Assembly (NCBI GenBank): GCA_028280945.1
Contig: JANQKV010000030.1
Coordinates: 36,275-100,274 of the forward strand
DNA from: Opitutaceae bacterium
GTDB lineage: Bacteria; Verrucomicrobiota; Verrucomicrobiia; Opitutales; Opitutaceae
Reading direction: 5' to 3'
Length of the DNA stretch: 64,000 nucleotides
In this document: positions 25,554 through 34,441 of the stretch, piece after piece
How positions within the stretch are numbered: position 1 is the first letter of the stretch
Layout: each line of letters opens with the position of its first letter
The notes under the pieces: model-generated
The model's database searches: none
Told to the model about the DNA's origin: nothing
Seen by the model: the letters and a program-made list of their open reading frames with translations, nothing else
Position numbers and translations under genes: made by a program

Positions 25554-26524
25554 AACCGATTGTCGAAGCCACAGAGTTGAGCCGGTTTTATGGCGTGGTG
25601 CTGGGACTGAACAACGTGTCGTTTCAGATCCGGCCGGGTATTACCGGGGTGGTGGGGCCGAACGGGGCGGGTAAGACCACGTTGTTCCGATTGTTGACGG
25701 GGCAGATCAAGCCGAGCTTCGGCAAACTCAACGTGCTGGGCGGATCACCCTGGCGGGATCCACAGGTGCGGGCCCAATTGGCGTATTGCCCGGAAGACGA
25801 AGCGGTGCCGGCTGGAGTCCGGCCGGAAGTTTGGTTAACCAGCCTGGGCATGATTTCCGGACTGTCCGGGAAGGAGGCGAGGCAGCGGAGTCAAAAAGCG
25901 TTGGAGCGGGTGAGGCTGCCGGCCGTCCATTGGCCCAAACCGGTAACCGCGTTGTCAAAGGGGATGAAACAGCGGGTGAAGCTGGCTCAGTGCCTGTTGC
26001 ACGAACCGCGGCTGATCATACTCGACGAGCCGATGAACGGCCTTGATCCCATGGGCCGGGCGGAGTTCGCGGACGTATTGAAGGATCTCGTGCGGGAGGG
26101 GGCCAGCGTGCTCATCTCGAGCCACATCCTGCAGGATTTGGAGGCGCTGTGCCGGGAGTTCATTTTACTGCGTTGGGGCCGCATGCCTTCCACCAGCAAT
26201 GCCCTGGCCAACGCCCGCGACGAGGGTGCTCCTGCTCAGGCAGATTCCTCCCCGGGTGGCGCCCCTGATCTGCCGGGGCGCTGGCCGCGAGCGACGCGGA
26301 TCCGATGCGAATCCCCCGATAAACTGGCCCGGTTCCTGATGGCGAAAGAGCTGCTCCGCGGCTGTGATCTCGAAGACGACGTGCTGGTGGCGCGCTGGCG
26401 GGATCCCGGTGCATTTTACCGCAACCTTCCCGGTTATCTGCTCGAAAGTGGCGTCGCCGTGCACGACGTGCAGGCGGAAGGCTCACAACTGGAAACTGCC
26501 CTTGAACCCCCTCCGTTGCCATGA
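25550..26524 (+). CDS. ABC transporter ATP-binding protein (second pair)
   Basis: A 324-residue ABC ATPase with Walker A GPNGAGKTT, 'LAYCPEDEAVP' around the Q-loop, signature 'LSKGMKQRVKLAQCLL', Walker B IILDEP and switch His in 'SSHILQD'. A linker rich in Ala/Gly/Pro (about 225-250) leads to a C-terminal domain like that of the first ATPase. It starts within the stop of the upstream permease gene (ATGA) and its own stop overlaps the next permease gene, so all four proteins are probably made in balance and may form one exporter. Confidence 0.92.
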   Translation: MKPIVEATELSRFYGVVLGLNNVSFQIRPGITGVVGPNGAGKTTLFRLLTGQIKPSFGKLNVLGGSPWRDPQVRAQLAYCPEDEAVPAGVRPEVWLTSLGMISGLSGKEARQRSQKALERVRLPAVHWPKPVTALSKGMKQRVKLAQCLLHEPRLIILDEPMNGLDPMGRAEFADVLKDLVREGASVLISSHILQDLEALCREFILLRWGRMPSTSNALANARDEGAPAQADSSPGGAPDLPGRWPRATRIRCESPDKLARFLMAKELLRGCDLEDDVLVARWRDPGAFYRNLPGYLLESGVAVHDVQAEGSQLETALEPPPLP

Positions 26525-27279
26525 GCTCTTCGGCTGAGTCCTCCGTTGAATTTAACCCCCGGGTCACGCCGAGGCTGCTGCCCGCGCTGGGTGGGGTCTT
26601 TCGCCTGACTTGGGCCCAGCAAATGTTGCCGCGCAATATCATCATGGCCGTCCTGGTGGTGGCGGGATTTTCGGCGGTGGGTTACCTCATGGGCAAGAGT
26701 GGGTCCACTGGTTTCATCAATTGGATCGACCGGATGCTGTTGCTGATCTGTGTGCCGATCTTTGCCTTCGAAACCGGAGCCCGGGCGATTCGCGAAGACC
26801 TGAAGCCGGGGGCGGTGGATTATGTGATCACCCGGTCGCTGCCGCGGTGGGCGTATCCCTTATTCAAATACATCAGCCAATGGGTGGTGCTGGCATTGCT
26901 GGGCACCGCTACGCTGGGCGTCCTGCTGCTAATCGGCCGGTTCCTCGACATCGAGGTGGGTTCGGTGTTCGTGCGAACGGGGGTGTTGCTGGCCGGCTTG
27001 TCCGCGTTTCAGGCGCTAGGGTTTTTTCTCGGCTGTCTGACGTCCCGCTACCTGCTGCTGGGCCTGCTTTATGCCGGGGTGGTGGAGGCGGCGGTCGGGG
27101 CGGTTCCGGTGCAGCTCAACAACCTGTCCATCCTGCGGCACCTGATGATCGCCCTCGACGGCTACAACCCGGCCGCGGAACTAGGTTTGGTGATCCTGAT
27201 CGCGCTGGGATTACTGGCGGCAGCCACGGGGTGGTTCGTTCGACTGGAATTCATCGGGAAAAAATCCGACGAGGCGTAG
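26521..27279 (+). CDS. ABC transporter permease (second pair)
   Basis: A 252-residue membrane protein with six predicted helices, including 'IIMAVLVVAGFSAVGYLMG', 'LLLICVPIFAFETGARAI' and 'VVLALLGTATLGVLLLIG'. The motif 'AIREDLKPGAVDYVITRSLPRW' resembles the coupling segment 'ITRDRASHALTIYLSRPL' of the first permease, so the two are diverged homologues. ATG 26521 overlaps the stop of the second ATPase gene. Confidence 0.82.
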   Translation: MSSSAESSVEFNPRVTPRLLPALGGVFRLTWAQQMLPRNIIMAVLVVAGFSAVGYLMGKSGSTGFINWIDRMLLLICVPIFAFETGARAIREDLKPGAVDYVITRSLPRWAYPLFKYISQWVVLALLGTATLGVLLLIGRFLDIEVGSVFVRTGVLLAGLSAFQALGFFLGCLTSRYLLLGLLYAGVVEAAVGAVPVQLNNLSILRHLMIALDGYNPAAELGLVILIALGLLAAATGWFVRLEFIGKKSDEA

Positions 27280-27342
27280 ATTTATGTAACCTCGCGGTGG
27301 ATACGGGTGAATAGAGAGACAACACCAAACGAGATTTTAAAA

Positions 27343-28791
27343 ATGAAAACCATCACAAACAAACTCCTGACTCTCACCTCCGTCGCCATGCTTTCGGTGG
27401 GTCTTGCGGCTCAAGTTGATCCCGCCGTGGTGCCCGCCGAATCCCAATGGCTGGTCTTCGCCGACCTCGATGCCATGCGCCAAACCGACCTGGGTGCCGA
27501 AATGCTTGGCCGGGTGCAGGAAGAATATGCCGGACACGCTGAAGAGTTGGACGAGCCGATTGTCGGCGAACTGCGGGTCGACGCCCTGATGTCGCAGATC
27601 ATGGAAACCATTGGCTCCGTCACGGCCTACGGCACAAATTTGTCCGGCGATCCCGACAAGATGGATGGCATGGCGTTGATCGAGGGGACGGACAAGCTGC
27701 GCACGATCGCGGAGGGATTGATTGCTCACATGATGCTGAGCGAGCCCGACAGGATTGATGAACTGGGTGACATGCCGTTTGAGGCCTATCGGATCGAGGG
27801 GGAAGTGGTGGTCGGTTTTCCGGAGGATCCCGTTATTTTGGTAAGCCGCTCCAAGCAGAACATGGTGGCGGGACTCGAGGTATATCGCGGCGGGGGTGCC
27901 TCCCTGGCGAACCACGATGGCATGCTGCGATCGATGCTGCCAGCGGATGACTCTTATTACCTTCTGGCCACCTCGGCGATGCCCGATGCGGATCTGCCCG
28001 ATGAAAACACGCCCCACGCGCGCATTCTCAAAATGACGGAAGCAGCCTCCATGGTTTTGGTCGATGCTGGTGACGACGTGCTCGCCCGGGCCACCCTGGT
28101 GGCCGAGTCGGGGGCCACGGCGGAACGGCTGCACAAGATTGTTGATGGCATGACAGCCCTGTTGTCCCTCGCCCAGGATAGCGACGAAGACCTGCGCAAC
28201 TTTATCGAATCAGTGAAGGTCGAGCGGTCGGACCGCCGGGTGGAGGTGGAGATGCGTTATCCCACCGCCAAGCTCATTGACCTGGCGGACGCCAACATGA
28301 ACCGGCGCGAGCACGAACAGGAGCGGCGCGAGCGCCAGATGGAAGCGGCGTTCTCCATGCCGGGCGACGTTGTTTCCACGTGGCATGCTGACCAGGACCT
28401 GGGCAGCCCCGAGCCTGATGCGAATACGTTTACCGAACACACCACCGAACCGGTTGCGCTCAATCCGGGTGACCGGGTGGTGATCGGCGGGATGAAGCGC
28501 GGCAATGACTGGGCGCGCTTGGATTACGTGGAGCTGGTGCCGGCGGGAGAATCGGCTGGCGTGCGCCACGAAGTGGAGTTTATGCGGCTTTCCAACTACC
28601 GCATTCAACGCCACGAAAACGCATCGGCCGGAGAGTTTGCCAGTGTCAGGGGCGGGCGGGGAATTGGCCGCGCCCAGATGATTTTTAACGGTGCTCCCGG
28701 CGACTACGTGATGAAGGTGGGTTACGTGGATGAAAATGATGGCAAGGCCCAATTCAAAATAAGCGTGGTGCGCCCCGACCTGGCGGAATGA
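27343..28791 (+). CDS. Exported protein of unknown function with C-terminal CBM-like domain
   Basis: A 482-residue secreted protein with a signal peptide (about 1-23, 'LLTLTSVAMLSVGLAAQ'). The N-terminal 310 residues form an acidic alpha/beta region I cannot assign. From about 345 to the end, 'NPGDRVVIGGMKRGNDWARL' and 'DYVELVPA' resemble the carbohydrate-binding, galactose-binding-fold modules common in exported Verrucomicrobiota proteins. Its stop overlaps the sigma-factor start (ATGA), which ties it to that regulatory unit. A segment near 305-330 is rich in Arg/Glu and likely helical. I chose ATG 27343 because it begins a normal leader. Confidence 0.72.
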   Translation: MKTITNKLLTLTSVAMLSVGLAAQVDPAVVPAESQWLVFADLDAMRQTDLGAEMLGRVQEEYAGHAEELDEPIVGELRVDALMSQIMETIGSVTAYGTNLSGDPDKMDGMALIEGTDKLRTIAEGLIAHMMLSEPDRIDELGDMPFEAYRIEGEVVVGFPEDPVILVSRSKQNMVAGLEVYRGGGASLANHDGMLRSMLPADDSYYLLATSAMPDADLPDENTPHARILKMTEAASMVLVDAGDDVLARATLVAESGATAERLHKIVDGMTALLSLAQDSDEDLRNFIESVKVERSDRRVEVEMRYPTAKLIDLADANMNRREHEQERRERQMEAAFSMPGDVVSTWHADQDLGSPEPDANTFTEHTTEPVALNPGDRVVIGGMKRGNDWARLDYVELVPAGESAGVRHEVEFMRLSNYRIQRHENASAGEFASVRGGRGIGRAQMIFNGAPGDYVMKVGYVDENDGKAQFKISVVRPDLAE

Positions 28792-29369
28792 TCACCTCGG
28801 CTCCCTCCTCTGCGCTTTTCGGCGACGACGCTGCTTCGACCTCGAGTGAGGCGGAGTTGGTGCGTCGGGCCGTTGCAGGGAATGCGGGGGCTGCGCGGGA
28901 ATTGGTGAGGCAGTTTCATCGACCGGTTTACCACTATGTTTACCGCATGCTGGGCCAGGCGCAGGATGCGGAAGACGTCACCCAGGAAGCGTTCGTCAAA
29001 GCGTTTCGGGCACTGCACAAAGTCGACACCTCACGGCCGCTACTGAATTGGCTGTTTACCATCGCCCGCCGCACCGCCCTCAATCACTTGCGAGCCAAGC
29101 GTGATTGGGTGGAGTTGCCGCCTGAGCCGTCGAGCGACGCGCTTCATCCGGGTGAGGAAGCCGAACGCCGGGAGTCGGTCGCCCGCATCTGGCAGCGCGC
29201 GCGAACTTGTTTGAAGGCGGCGGAATTCGAAATCCTTTGGCTGCGATTTGGGGAGGAATTGAGCGTGCAGGAAACTGCCGAGGCCACCGGTCGCTCCTCG
29301 AGCAGCATCAAGACTCTGCTGCACCGCGCCCGGCAAAGACTATTAGCTGGAAAGGAAACACTGCGATGA
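28788..29369 (+). CDS. ECF-type RNA polymerase sigma factor
   Basis: A 193-residue sigma-70 family factor of the extracytoplasmic-function group. Region 2 includes 'VYHYVYRMLGQAQDAEDVTQEAFVKAF' (core binding and -10 recognition; long motif broken here by position 45-75), followed by 'LNWLFTIARRTALNHLR'. Region 4 is 'FEILWLRFGEELSVQETAEA' then the recognition helix 'GRSSSSIKTLLHRARQRLL'. Starts in the stop of the exported protein gene and overlaps the anti-sigma gene, so it is translationally linked to both. Confidence 0.93.
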   Translation: MITSAPSSALFGDDAASTSSEAELVRRAVAGNAGAARELVRQFHRPVYHYVYRMLGQAQDAEDVTQEAFVKAFRALHKVDTSRPLLNWLFTIARRTALNHLRAKRDWVELPPEPSSDALHPGEEAERRESVARIWQRARTCLKAAEFEILWLRFGEELSVQETAEATGRSSSSIKTLLHRARQRLLAGKETLR

Positions 29370-29965
29370 ACACTTCCCCCGACCCCTCCCGTCCTAGACT
29401 GATCTGCCGCTTGGTGCGACGTTGGCACGATCCGGACAACCCCGCTTTTGCCTGGATGTCCCGGCACGCCTCGGAATGTGGTGATTGCTCGAAGTATTTT
29501 GCGCGATTGAACGACCTGCATACCGAGCTCCGGGAATCCTCACCGACGGCGCCCGCAGATGTCCCGGCCGGCTTGGAAGATAGGATCTGGGCGGCCGTGC
29601 AGGCGGATCAATCTTCCCGCCAATCGACGGCAACACAGTCCTCACGCCGAGGATGGAGCCGCTGGTCGCTTGTGCCGGTGGGACTGGCGGCCGTGCTGGC
29701 CTTGGTGGTTTGGAATCAGCCCGGGGAGTTGTCCGTTTCGGAATCGGAACCGGTGGCGGTGGAGTTTTCGGAATCCGACATGCAGCAACTGGTCACCAGC
29801 CTGGGCGAGGTCACGGCCGAGTGGTGGATCCCATCCCGTGACGAGGAGTCCGCGCCGGCGCCCAATCCCCTGGCGGAGGAATGGACGGCGCTGGAGAACG
29901 ATGCGACGTCGGCTCTGCGGTTTCTGGAGCGGAGCTTTTTGCCGACCCAGCGATCAGCCTCCTGA
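29366..29965 (+). CDS. Membrane-anchored zinc-finger anti-sigma factor
   Basis: A 199-residue protein with the ZAS-type zinc motif H34-x3-C38-x2-C41 ('RHASECGDC') in a cytoplasmic N-terminal domain, a single transmembrane helix near residues 105-122 ('LVPVGLAAVLALVVW'), and an acidic extracytoplasmic C-terminal part. This is the usual layout of an anti-sigma factor holding its ECF sigma at the membrane. ATG 29366 overlaps the sigma stop (ATGA). The signal that releases sigma is not visible. The 244 bases after it hold no gene. Confidence 0.82.
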   Translation: MNTSPDPSRPRLICRLVRRWHDPDNPAFAWMSRHASECGDCSKYFARLNDLHTELRESSPTAPADVPAGLEDRIWAAVQADQSSRQSTATQSSRRGWSRWSLVPVGLAAVLALVVWNQPGELSVSESEPVAVEFSESDMQQLVTSLGEVTAEWWIPSRDEESAPAPNPLAEEWTALENDATSALRFLERSFLPTQRSAS

Positions 29966-30209
29966 GCGCATTGGATTAAGCTAGGGATATGAAATCCGGA
30001 GTGGTTGCCGCCCGCGGAAATACATCCGAATTGCGAGGCGGATCCGAAGATTAAAAACCCGCGTTGGATGCTGACATCGACCATTAAATCCGGGTCTCGC
30101 CGATCAGGCGGCGCAAATATCTGCAACTTTCGCCGGACTGAGGGGGTTGTTGTCATATCCACGCGGTCTTCTCCGCAGCGTTTTTATTCCCTCAACTTCG
30201 AATTCCATC

Positions 30210-30773
30210 ATGAAAAACACCCTCAAAAATCTCACGGCGGGCGTTGCCGCTTTTTCCATCTTCACCGCCTCCATCGTTGCCGCCAACCCGGCGGGCTACA
30301 TTGACTTTGGTTCTTTCAGCCCGGAAGTGGGCGAGGAATATGTTGAAGTCGATATCAACAAAGGACTGCTGAAACTCGCGTCCACGTTTGCCAAACATGA
30401 AGACCCGGAAGTGGCCGAGATCATCAGCAACCTCGAACGGGTGCGGGTGAATGTCTTTGGCATGGACGACAGCAACCGTACCGACGTGACGAACCGCATT
30501 GAAACCGTGCGCACCAAGCTCGACGAACAAGGTTGGGCCCGGGTGGTCACCGTGCGGGAAAAAGGCGGCGACAACGTTGCGGTCTTCGTTAAACAAAACG
30601 ACGACGAGTCGATTCACGGTTTGGTCGTGACCGTCATTGGCGGCAACGGCGAAGCGGTGCTGGTCAATGTTGTCGGCGACGTGAAACTCAATCAGATCGC
30701 CAAGCTGGGTGAACGCCTTGACATCGATCCCTTGCGCGAGCTTGGGCTCGAGAAAGAACCCATGGAGATCTGA
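30210..30773 (+). CDS. DUF4252-type exported protein
   Basis: A 187-residue secreted protein with a signal peptide (about 1-24, cleavage after 'IVAA'). The mature part contains 'DEQGWARVVTVREKGGDNV' and 'GLVVTVIGGNGEAVLVNVVG', matching the DUF4252 pattern of small envelope proteins often found beside ECF sigma/anti-sigma pairs in Bacteroidota and Verrucomicrobiota. It lies 244 bases after the anti-sigma gene, so it may have its own promoter. Biochemical function unknown. Confidence 0.8.
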   Translation: MKNTLKNLTAGVAAFSIFTASIVAANPAGYIDFGSFSPEVGEEYVEVDINKGLLKLASTFAKHEDPEVAEIISNLERVRVNVFGMDDSNRTDVTNRIETVRTKLDEQGWARVVTVREKGGDNVAVFVKQNDDESIHGLVVTVIGGNGEAVLVNVVGDVKLNQIAKLGERLDIDPLRELGLEKEPMEI

Positions 30774-30813
30774 ACTTGATCGAACGTAACTCTCAACCCG
30801 AAGGAGCTTTGCC

Positions 30814-31401
30814 ATGACCTCACCCAAGCCGAAGCCGCGGTCGCGTTTTCGACCTCTCCACTGGTTCTTGATCGTTGGTGCCGCGGGCCTGTTGGTGATG
30901 ACCTTCAAGGTCGCCGGGATTTTCTTCGTCTCGGATGAGGCCCGCGACCTGCAGATTGCCTTCGCCGATGCGACCCATGCGGATGCCGATGCCCATATCC
31001 AAATCTCGGTAGGACCGGGTTTGATGTCGGTCGCGCGGCTCGTCCCGATGTTCATCGATGACATGCCCGCGGAAGCACGCCACGCGATCGCCGCGCTGCA
31101 GGAGGCGAGTGTCGGGATTTATCGGCTGGAACACAACCACGCCAAATCCGATCGGGCTGCATTGATGGCGGCGGCGGACCACCGGCTGGGATCTCGCGGA
31201 TGGTCGCGCATTGTGACGGTTGCGGACGGGAGGGACACCGTGTTGATTTACACCCCCGCGGATTGGCAGGATCCCGATGAAGTTGAAGTGTGTGTTGCGG
31301 TAAGCGACGGCAGCGAACTGGTTGTGGTTTCGGCCAAGGCGAAAACGGCCCCCTTACTTGAGATCATGAAGCAGCACCTGCCCGACAGGCGGGCGATCTG
31401 A
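30814..31401 (+). CDS. Membrane-anchored DUF4252-like protein
   Basis: A 195-residue protein with one N-terminal transmembrane helix ('WFLIVGAAGLLVMTFKVAG', about 17-36) and a C-terminal domain that parallels the preceding gene: 'GSRGWSRIVTVADGRDTVLI' against 'DEQGWARVVTV', and 'VEVCVAVSDGSELVVVSA' against 'GLVVTVIGGNGEAVLVNV'. I read it as a tethered paralogue of the secreted DUF4252 protein. A strong Shine-Dalgarno site (GAAGGAG) precedes ATG 30814. It is the last gene of the ABC/ECF series. Confidence 0.75.
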   Translation: MTSPKPKPRSRFRPLHWFLIVGAAGLLVMTFKVAGIFFVSDEARDLQIAFADATHADADAHIQISVGPGLMSVARLVPMFIDDMPAEARHAIAALQEASVGIYRLEHNHAKSDRAALMAAADHRLGSRGWSRIVTVADGRDTVLIYTPADWQDPDEVEVCVAVSDGSELVVVSAKAKTAPLLEIMKQHLPDRRAI

Positions 31402-31455
31402 CCGCCATTTTGGAACCTGACTTGAACGCCGAGAGGCACGAGACTTTGCCGAGTC

Positions 31456-32664
31456 GTGCCCCTTGCCACCATTGTCCACCTTGATGCCGATGCGTTTTTT
31501 GTGTCGGTCGAATTGGCCCTGAAGCCCGAGCTGAGGGGCAAAAAAGTGGCGGTCGGCGGACGAACACGCGGGATCATTTCATCGGCAAGTTATGAGGCCC
31601 GGGCCGCCGGCGTTTACACGCCCATGCCGACCCAGCGGGCGCTGCGCGTTTGTCCGGATTTGATTCTCCTGCCGCACGATGGCGACTATGGCAGCGTATC
31701 CCGGCGAATGTTCGACCTGTGTGAAGACCTTACGCCGTTGGTTCAGCGCAATTCGATCGACGAGGGGTATCTGGACTTGGGACCATGCGCGTTCAAAACG
31801 GCGGCGGCCGTCGAAGAAACCGTGCGAGGCCTGCAGCAGAGAATCTGGGACGAATTGCAGATCCCGGTTTCGATGGGCGTGGCGACCAATCGGCTGGTGG
31901 CGCAGATTGCGAGCAAGCTGCGCAAACCACGGGGTTTTGTGGTGGTGTTGCCGGGTGATGAGGCGAGTTTTCTCTCGCCACTCGATATTAAGGAAATGCC
32001 GGGCATTGGCCCCAAATCACAGGAACGGTTGCGCGCCGGCGGAATCCATACGTTTGGCGACGTGGTCACTCGGGATGAGACGTCCCTGGCGGCGCTGGCA
32101 GGTTCGGGCTGGCGCGAGTTGAGGGAGCGTTGCGCGGGAATTGACGAACGACCGGTCAAGACGGAACGCGGGGAGGCGAAGAGCTATTCACACCAGCGGA
32201 CGTTTGCGGCCAACATCGGCTCACGCGAAGAGATTGGCCTCATTGCGAAGAGCCTGATTGATGACCTGATGGCCAAGGTGCGGGCGGATGGGAAACGGGT
32301 GCGCACGCTGACCATCCTGGTCCGATATCCCGACTTCACCCAGGAGTCGGCAGGACGCAGCCTGCCGGAAGCTTCGGATCTCGAGACCGCATTTTATCCC
32401 CTGATCGAGACATTGCTGGATAAAGCCTGGCGGGATTCCCGGCCCCTGCGGTTGGTAAGCGTGCGGCTCTCAAATGTTGAGGACGGCCCCACGCAAATGG
32501 ACATTTTTGCGGCCAAGGATGAAAAGCGCCGGCGCTTGGCCGGGGTCATGGATCGGCTTAATGCGGCAGGCGAGGGGCCCGGGTTGATGCGGGCGCACCA
32601 GTTGAATCAACGCGCGGAAAACGACCGTCGCAGGGAGCGGGAACGGCGAAATACCCGGAGCTGA
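31456..32664 (+). CDS. dinB: DNA polymerase IV (Y-family translesion polymerase)
   Basis: Error-prone translesion DNA polymerase of 402 residues. The palm-domain metal ligands are visible in 'VHLDADAFFVSVE' (D10) and 'NSIDEGYLD' (D102, E103). The fingers motif 'SSASYEARAAGVYTPMP', the helix-hairpin-helix 'EMPGIGPKSQERL' and the little-finger domain follow. 'EGYLD' replaces the usual EAYLD, a mild variant. No beta-clamp motif is obvious in the Arg-rich C-terminus, apart from 'QMDIF' near residue 350, which may serve. Start is GTG 31456; no LexA-type box was seen upstream. Confidence 0.93.
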   Translation: MPLATIVHLDADAFFVSVELALKPELRGKKVAVGGRTRGIISSASYEARAAGVYTPMPTQRALRVCPDLILLPHDGDYGSVSRRMFDLCEDLTPLVQRNSIDEGYLDLGPCAFKTAAAVEETVRGLQQRIWDELQIPVSMGVATNRLVAQIASKLRKPRGFVVVLPGDEASFLSPLDIKEMPGIGPKSQERLRAGGIHTFGDVVTRDETSLAALAGSGWRELRERCAGIDERPVKTERGEAKSYSHQRTFAANIGSREEIGLIAKSLIDDLMAKVRADGKRVRTLTILVRYPDFTQESAGRSLPEASDLETAFYPLIETLLDKAWRDSRPLRLVSVRLSNVEDGPTQMDIFAAKDEKRRRLAGVMDRLNAAGEGPGLMRAHQLNQRAENDRRRERERRNTRS

Positions 32665-32779
32665 TTCCCCTTTTACAACTTCTCTACAATTTCTATCGCC
32701 AAGGGTTGGGGGACTTCAAATTATCCGCCGCTACATGCTGCCTACGCATCCCCAACCTGTCTTACCGCGATCGACTGGA

Positions 32780-33733
32780 ATGTCGCATTGTTTTCGCGGA
32801 ATGCTGTTGGGACTGGGGCTTCTGTTGGCCCATGCGGTGCAGGGCATCACCATCAACGGTTTTGTCGTCGACGATACCGCAGTGCCGGTGGAGCACCTCG
32901 TGCGGGCAGCCCCGGCAAAAGACAGCATCAACTCGATCGACAGCCCGATCATGGTGCCGGGAGAGACGGGTGATGATTTCATGCAGCCGGAGGATGGGTT
33001 GATCAGTGTCACCATCGACGGGATCACCCATGCCTATCCACTGAGGATCCTGGTTTGGCACGAGGTCGTGAATGCCAAGGTGGGTGAGACTCCCATCGTC
33101 ATCACCTACAGTGCGCTGACCGGATCCGCCATGGTGTTTGATCCCGGCGCCAACCGCGCCGGTGAACCCCGGTCGTTCGGCGTATCCGGACTACTCTACA
33201 ACAGCGGATTGCTCTTCTATGATCGCGAGACCGAAAGCCTCTGGTCCCAGTTGAAAATGATGGGCATCTCGAAGGACTTTGTGGAGGAGCCGTTGGCGTC
33301 CTTGCCTTCGCGGAGGATGACTTGGGAAACCTGGCGGGAGACTTATCCGGACGGCCTGGTGCTCTCCATCGATACCGGGTTCGACAACGACTACATGGGG
33401 GAGTGGCCCTATGGCGATTACGCAGAGCAAAAGGAAACCATTTTTCCGTTCGATATCAGTCCCGACCGCAACGAATTTGAGACCAAAGAGCGCATGATCG
33501 CCATGGCCCGTGGATGGGCTGCGCGGGCGTGGCCGCTGGAACAGCTCAAAAAGCGCGGCCAGCTTTTCGATGCGATCGGACCTACGCCGATTCAGGTGAC
33601 CTATCGGGAAAAAACCGACGATGTGGTGATTACCGACATTACCACCGGCGAAGCGTTGCCACACGTGTCGGTTTTCTGGTTCGCCTGGCAGGCGTTTTAT
33701 CCGGACAGCTCGGTTTGGCGACCTCTGGATTGA
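32780..33733 (+). CDS. DUF3179 domain-containing exported protein
   Basis: A 317-residue secreted protein with a signal peptide (about 1-22) and the DUF3179 pattern: 'HAYPLRILVWHEVVN', 'PIVITYSALTGSAMVFD', 'FGVSGLLYNSGLLFYDRETESLWSQ' (split over two lines in the family), and 'FFWFAWQAF'-like C-terminus 'VFWFAWQAFYPD'. Most family members carry a cysteine in 'TYCPLTG'; here it is serine. Role unknown. An earlier in-frame ATG at 32735 would add 15 non-hydrophobic residues before the leader and is less likely. Confidence 0.83.
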   Translation: MSHCFRGMLLGLGLLLAHAVQGITINGFVVDDTAVPVEHLVRAAPAKDSINSIDSPIMVPGETGDDFMQPEDGLISVTIDGITHAYPLRILVWHEVVNAKVGETPIVITYSALTGSAMVFDPGANRAGEPRSFGVSGLLYNSGLLFYDRETESLWSQLKMMGISKDFVEEPLASLPSRRMTWETWRETYPDGLVLSIDTGFDNDYMGEWPYGDYAEQKETIFPFDISPDRNEFETKERMIAMARGWAARAWPLEQLKKRGQLFDAIGPTPIQVTYREKTDDVVITDITTGEALPHVSVFWFAWQAFYPDSSVWRPLD

Positions 33734-33804
33734 TCCGGTGGACCCGATCATCCGAGACTTGCCAAGCGAGGTCGGAGACGTGAATTGGGGAAGTCCGTCA
33801 AGCC

Positions 33805-34380
33805 ATGCCGATCTACGAGTATTATTGTCCCGACAACAACACGGTCTACCAGTTCTATGCGAAGTCCCTGGCCCAGGGGGAAACCATTCCGCGTTGTCCC
33901 GATAATCCGAAGTTTCGGATGCACAAAATGGTTTCGGGTTTTGCCATCACCAAAGGGGGGGCGTCTGACGAGCCGCCGCCCAGTCCCGCGGGTGATACGG
34001 GCGGCAGCGAAGATGACCAGCGCATGGAGGCGGCGATGGTTGCGATGGAAAGTGAATTTGCCCACGTCGATGAAAACGACCCGAAAGCCATGGGCCGCAT
34101 GATGCGCAAAATGGCGGAAATGACGGGCGAAAAGCTCGACGGCGAGATGGAGGAAGTGGTGCGCAAATTGGAGGAGGGGGCTGACCCCGATTCATTGGAG
34201 GAGCAAATGGGGGATTTCGATGACGAGGGGGGAGGAGATCCTTACGGCGATTCGATGGGCATGGGCGGAATGGGTGGGCCCGGCGAAGGGGATGCTCCGG
34301 ATTCGAAGGAGCCCAAACATCGCTTCAAGGCCCGCCGCCTACCCCCGCGTCGCGACCCGAAACTTTACGATTATGAATAA
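33805..34380 (+). CDS. FmdB-like protein with degenerate zinc ribbon and long acidic tail
   Basis: A 191-residue protein whose start, 'MPIYEYYCPDNNTVYQFY', matches the FmdB/CxxC_CxxC regulatory zinc ribbon. The second cysteine of each pair is missing ('CPDNN' and 'RCPDNPK'), so only two of four zinc ligands remain. The remaining 130 residues are acidic and helical with Met/Gly-rich stretches ('GDSMGMGGMGGPGEG') and end in a basic tail. Function unknown. It probably shares a transcript with the DUF3179 gene, 71 bases upstream. Confidence 0.7.
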   Translation: MPIYEYYCPDNNTVYQFYAKSLAQGETIPRCPDNPKFRMHKMVSGFAITKGGASDEPPPSPAGDTGGSEDDQRMEAAMVAMESEFAHVDENDPKAMGRMMRKMAEMTGEKLDGEMEEVVRKLEEGADPDSLEEQMGDFDDEGGGDPYGDSMGMGGMGGPGEGDAPDSKEPKHRFKARRLPPRRDPKLYDYE

Positions 34381-34441
34381 TCGTGTCGTGCGGGACTGAT
34401 TTTTGATGCGTAGCGGGCGGACGGCGTGTGAAAGTCCGGTC

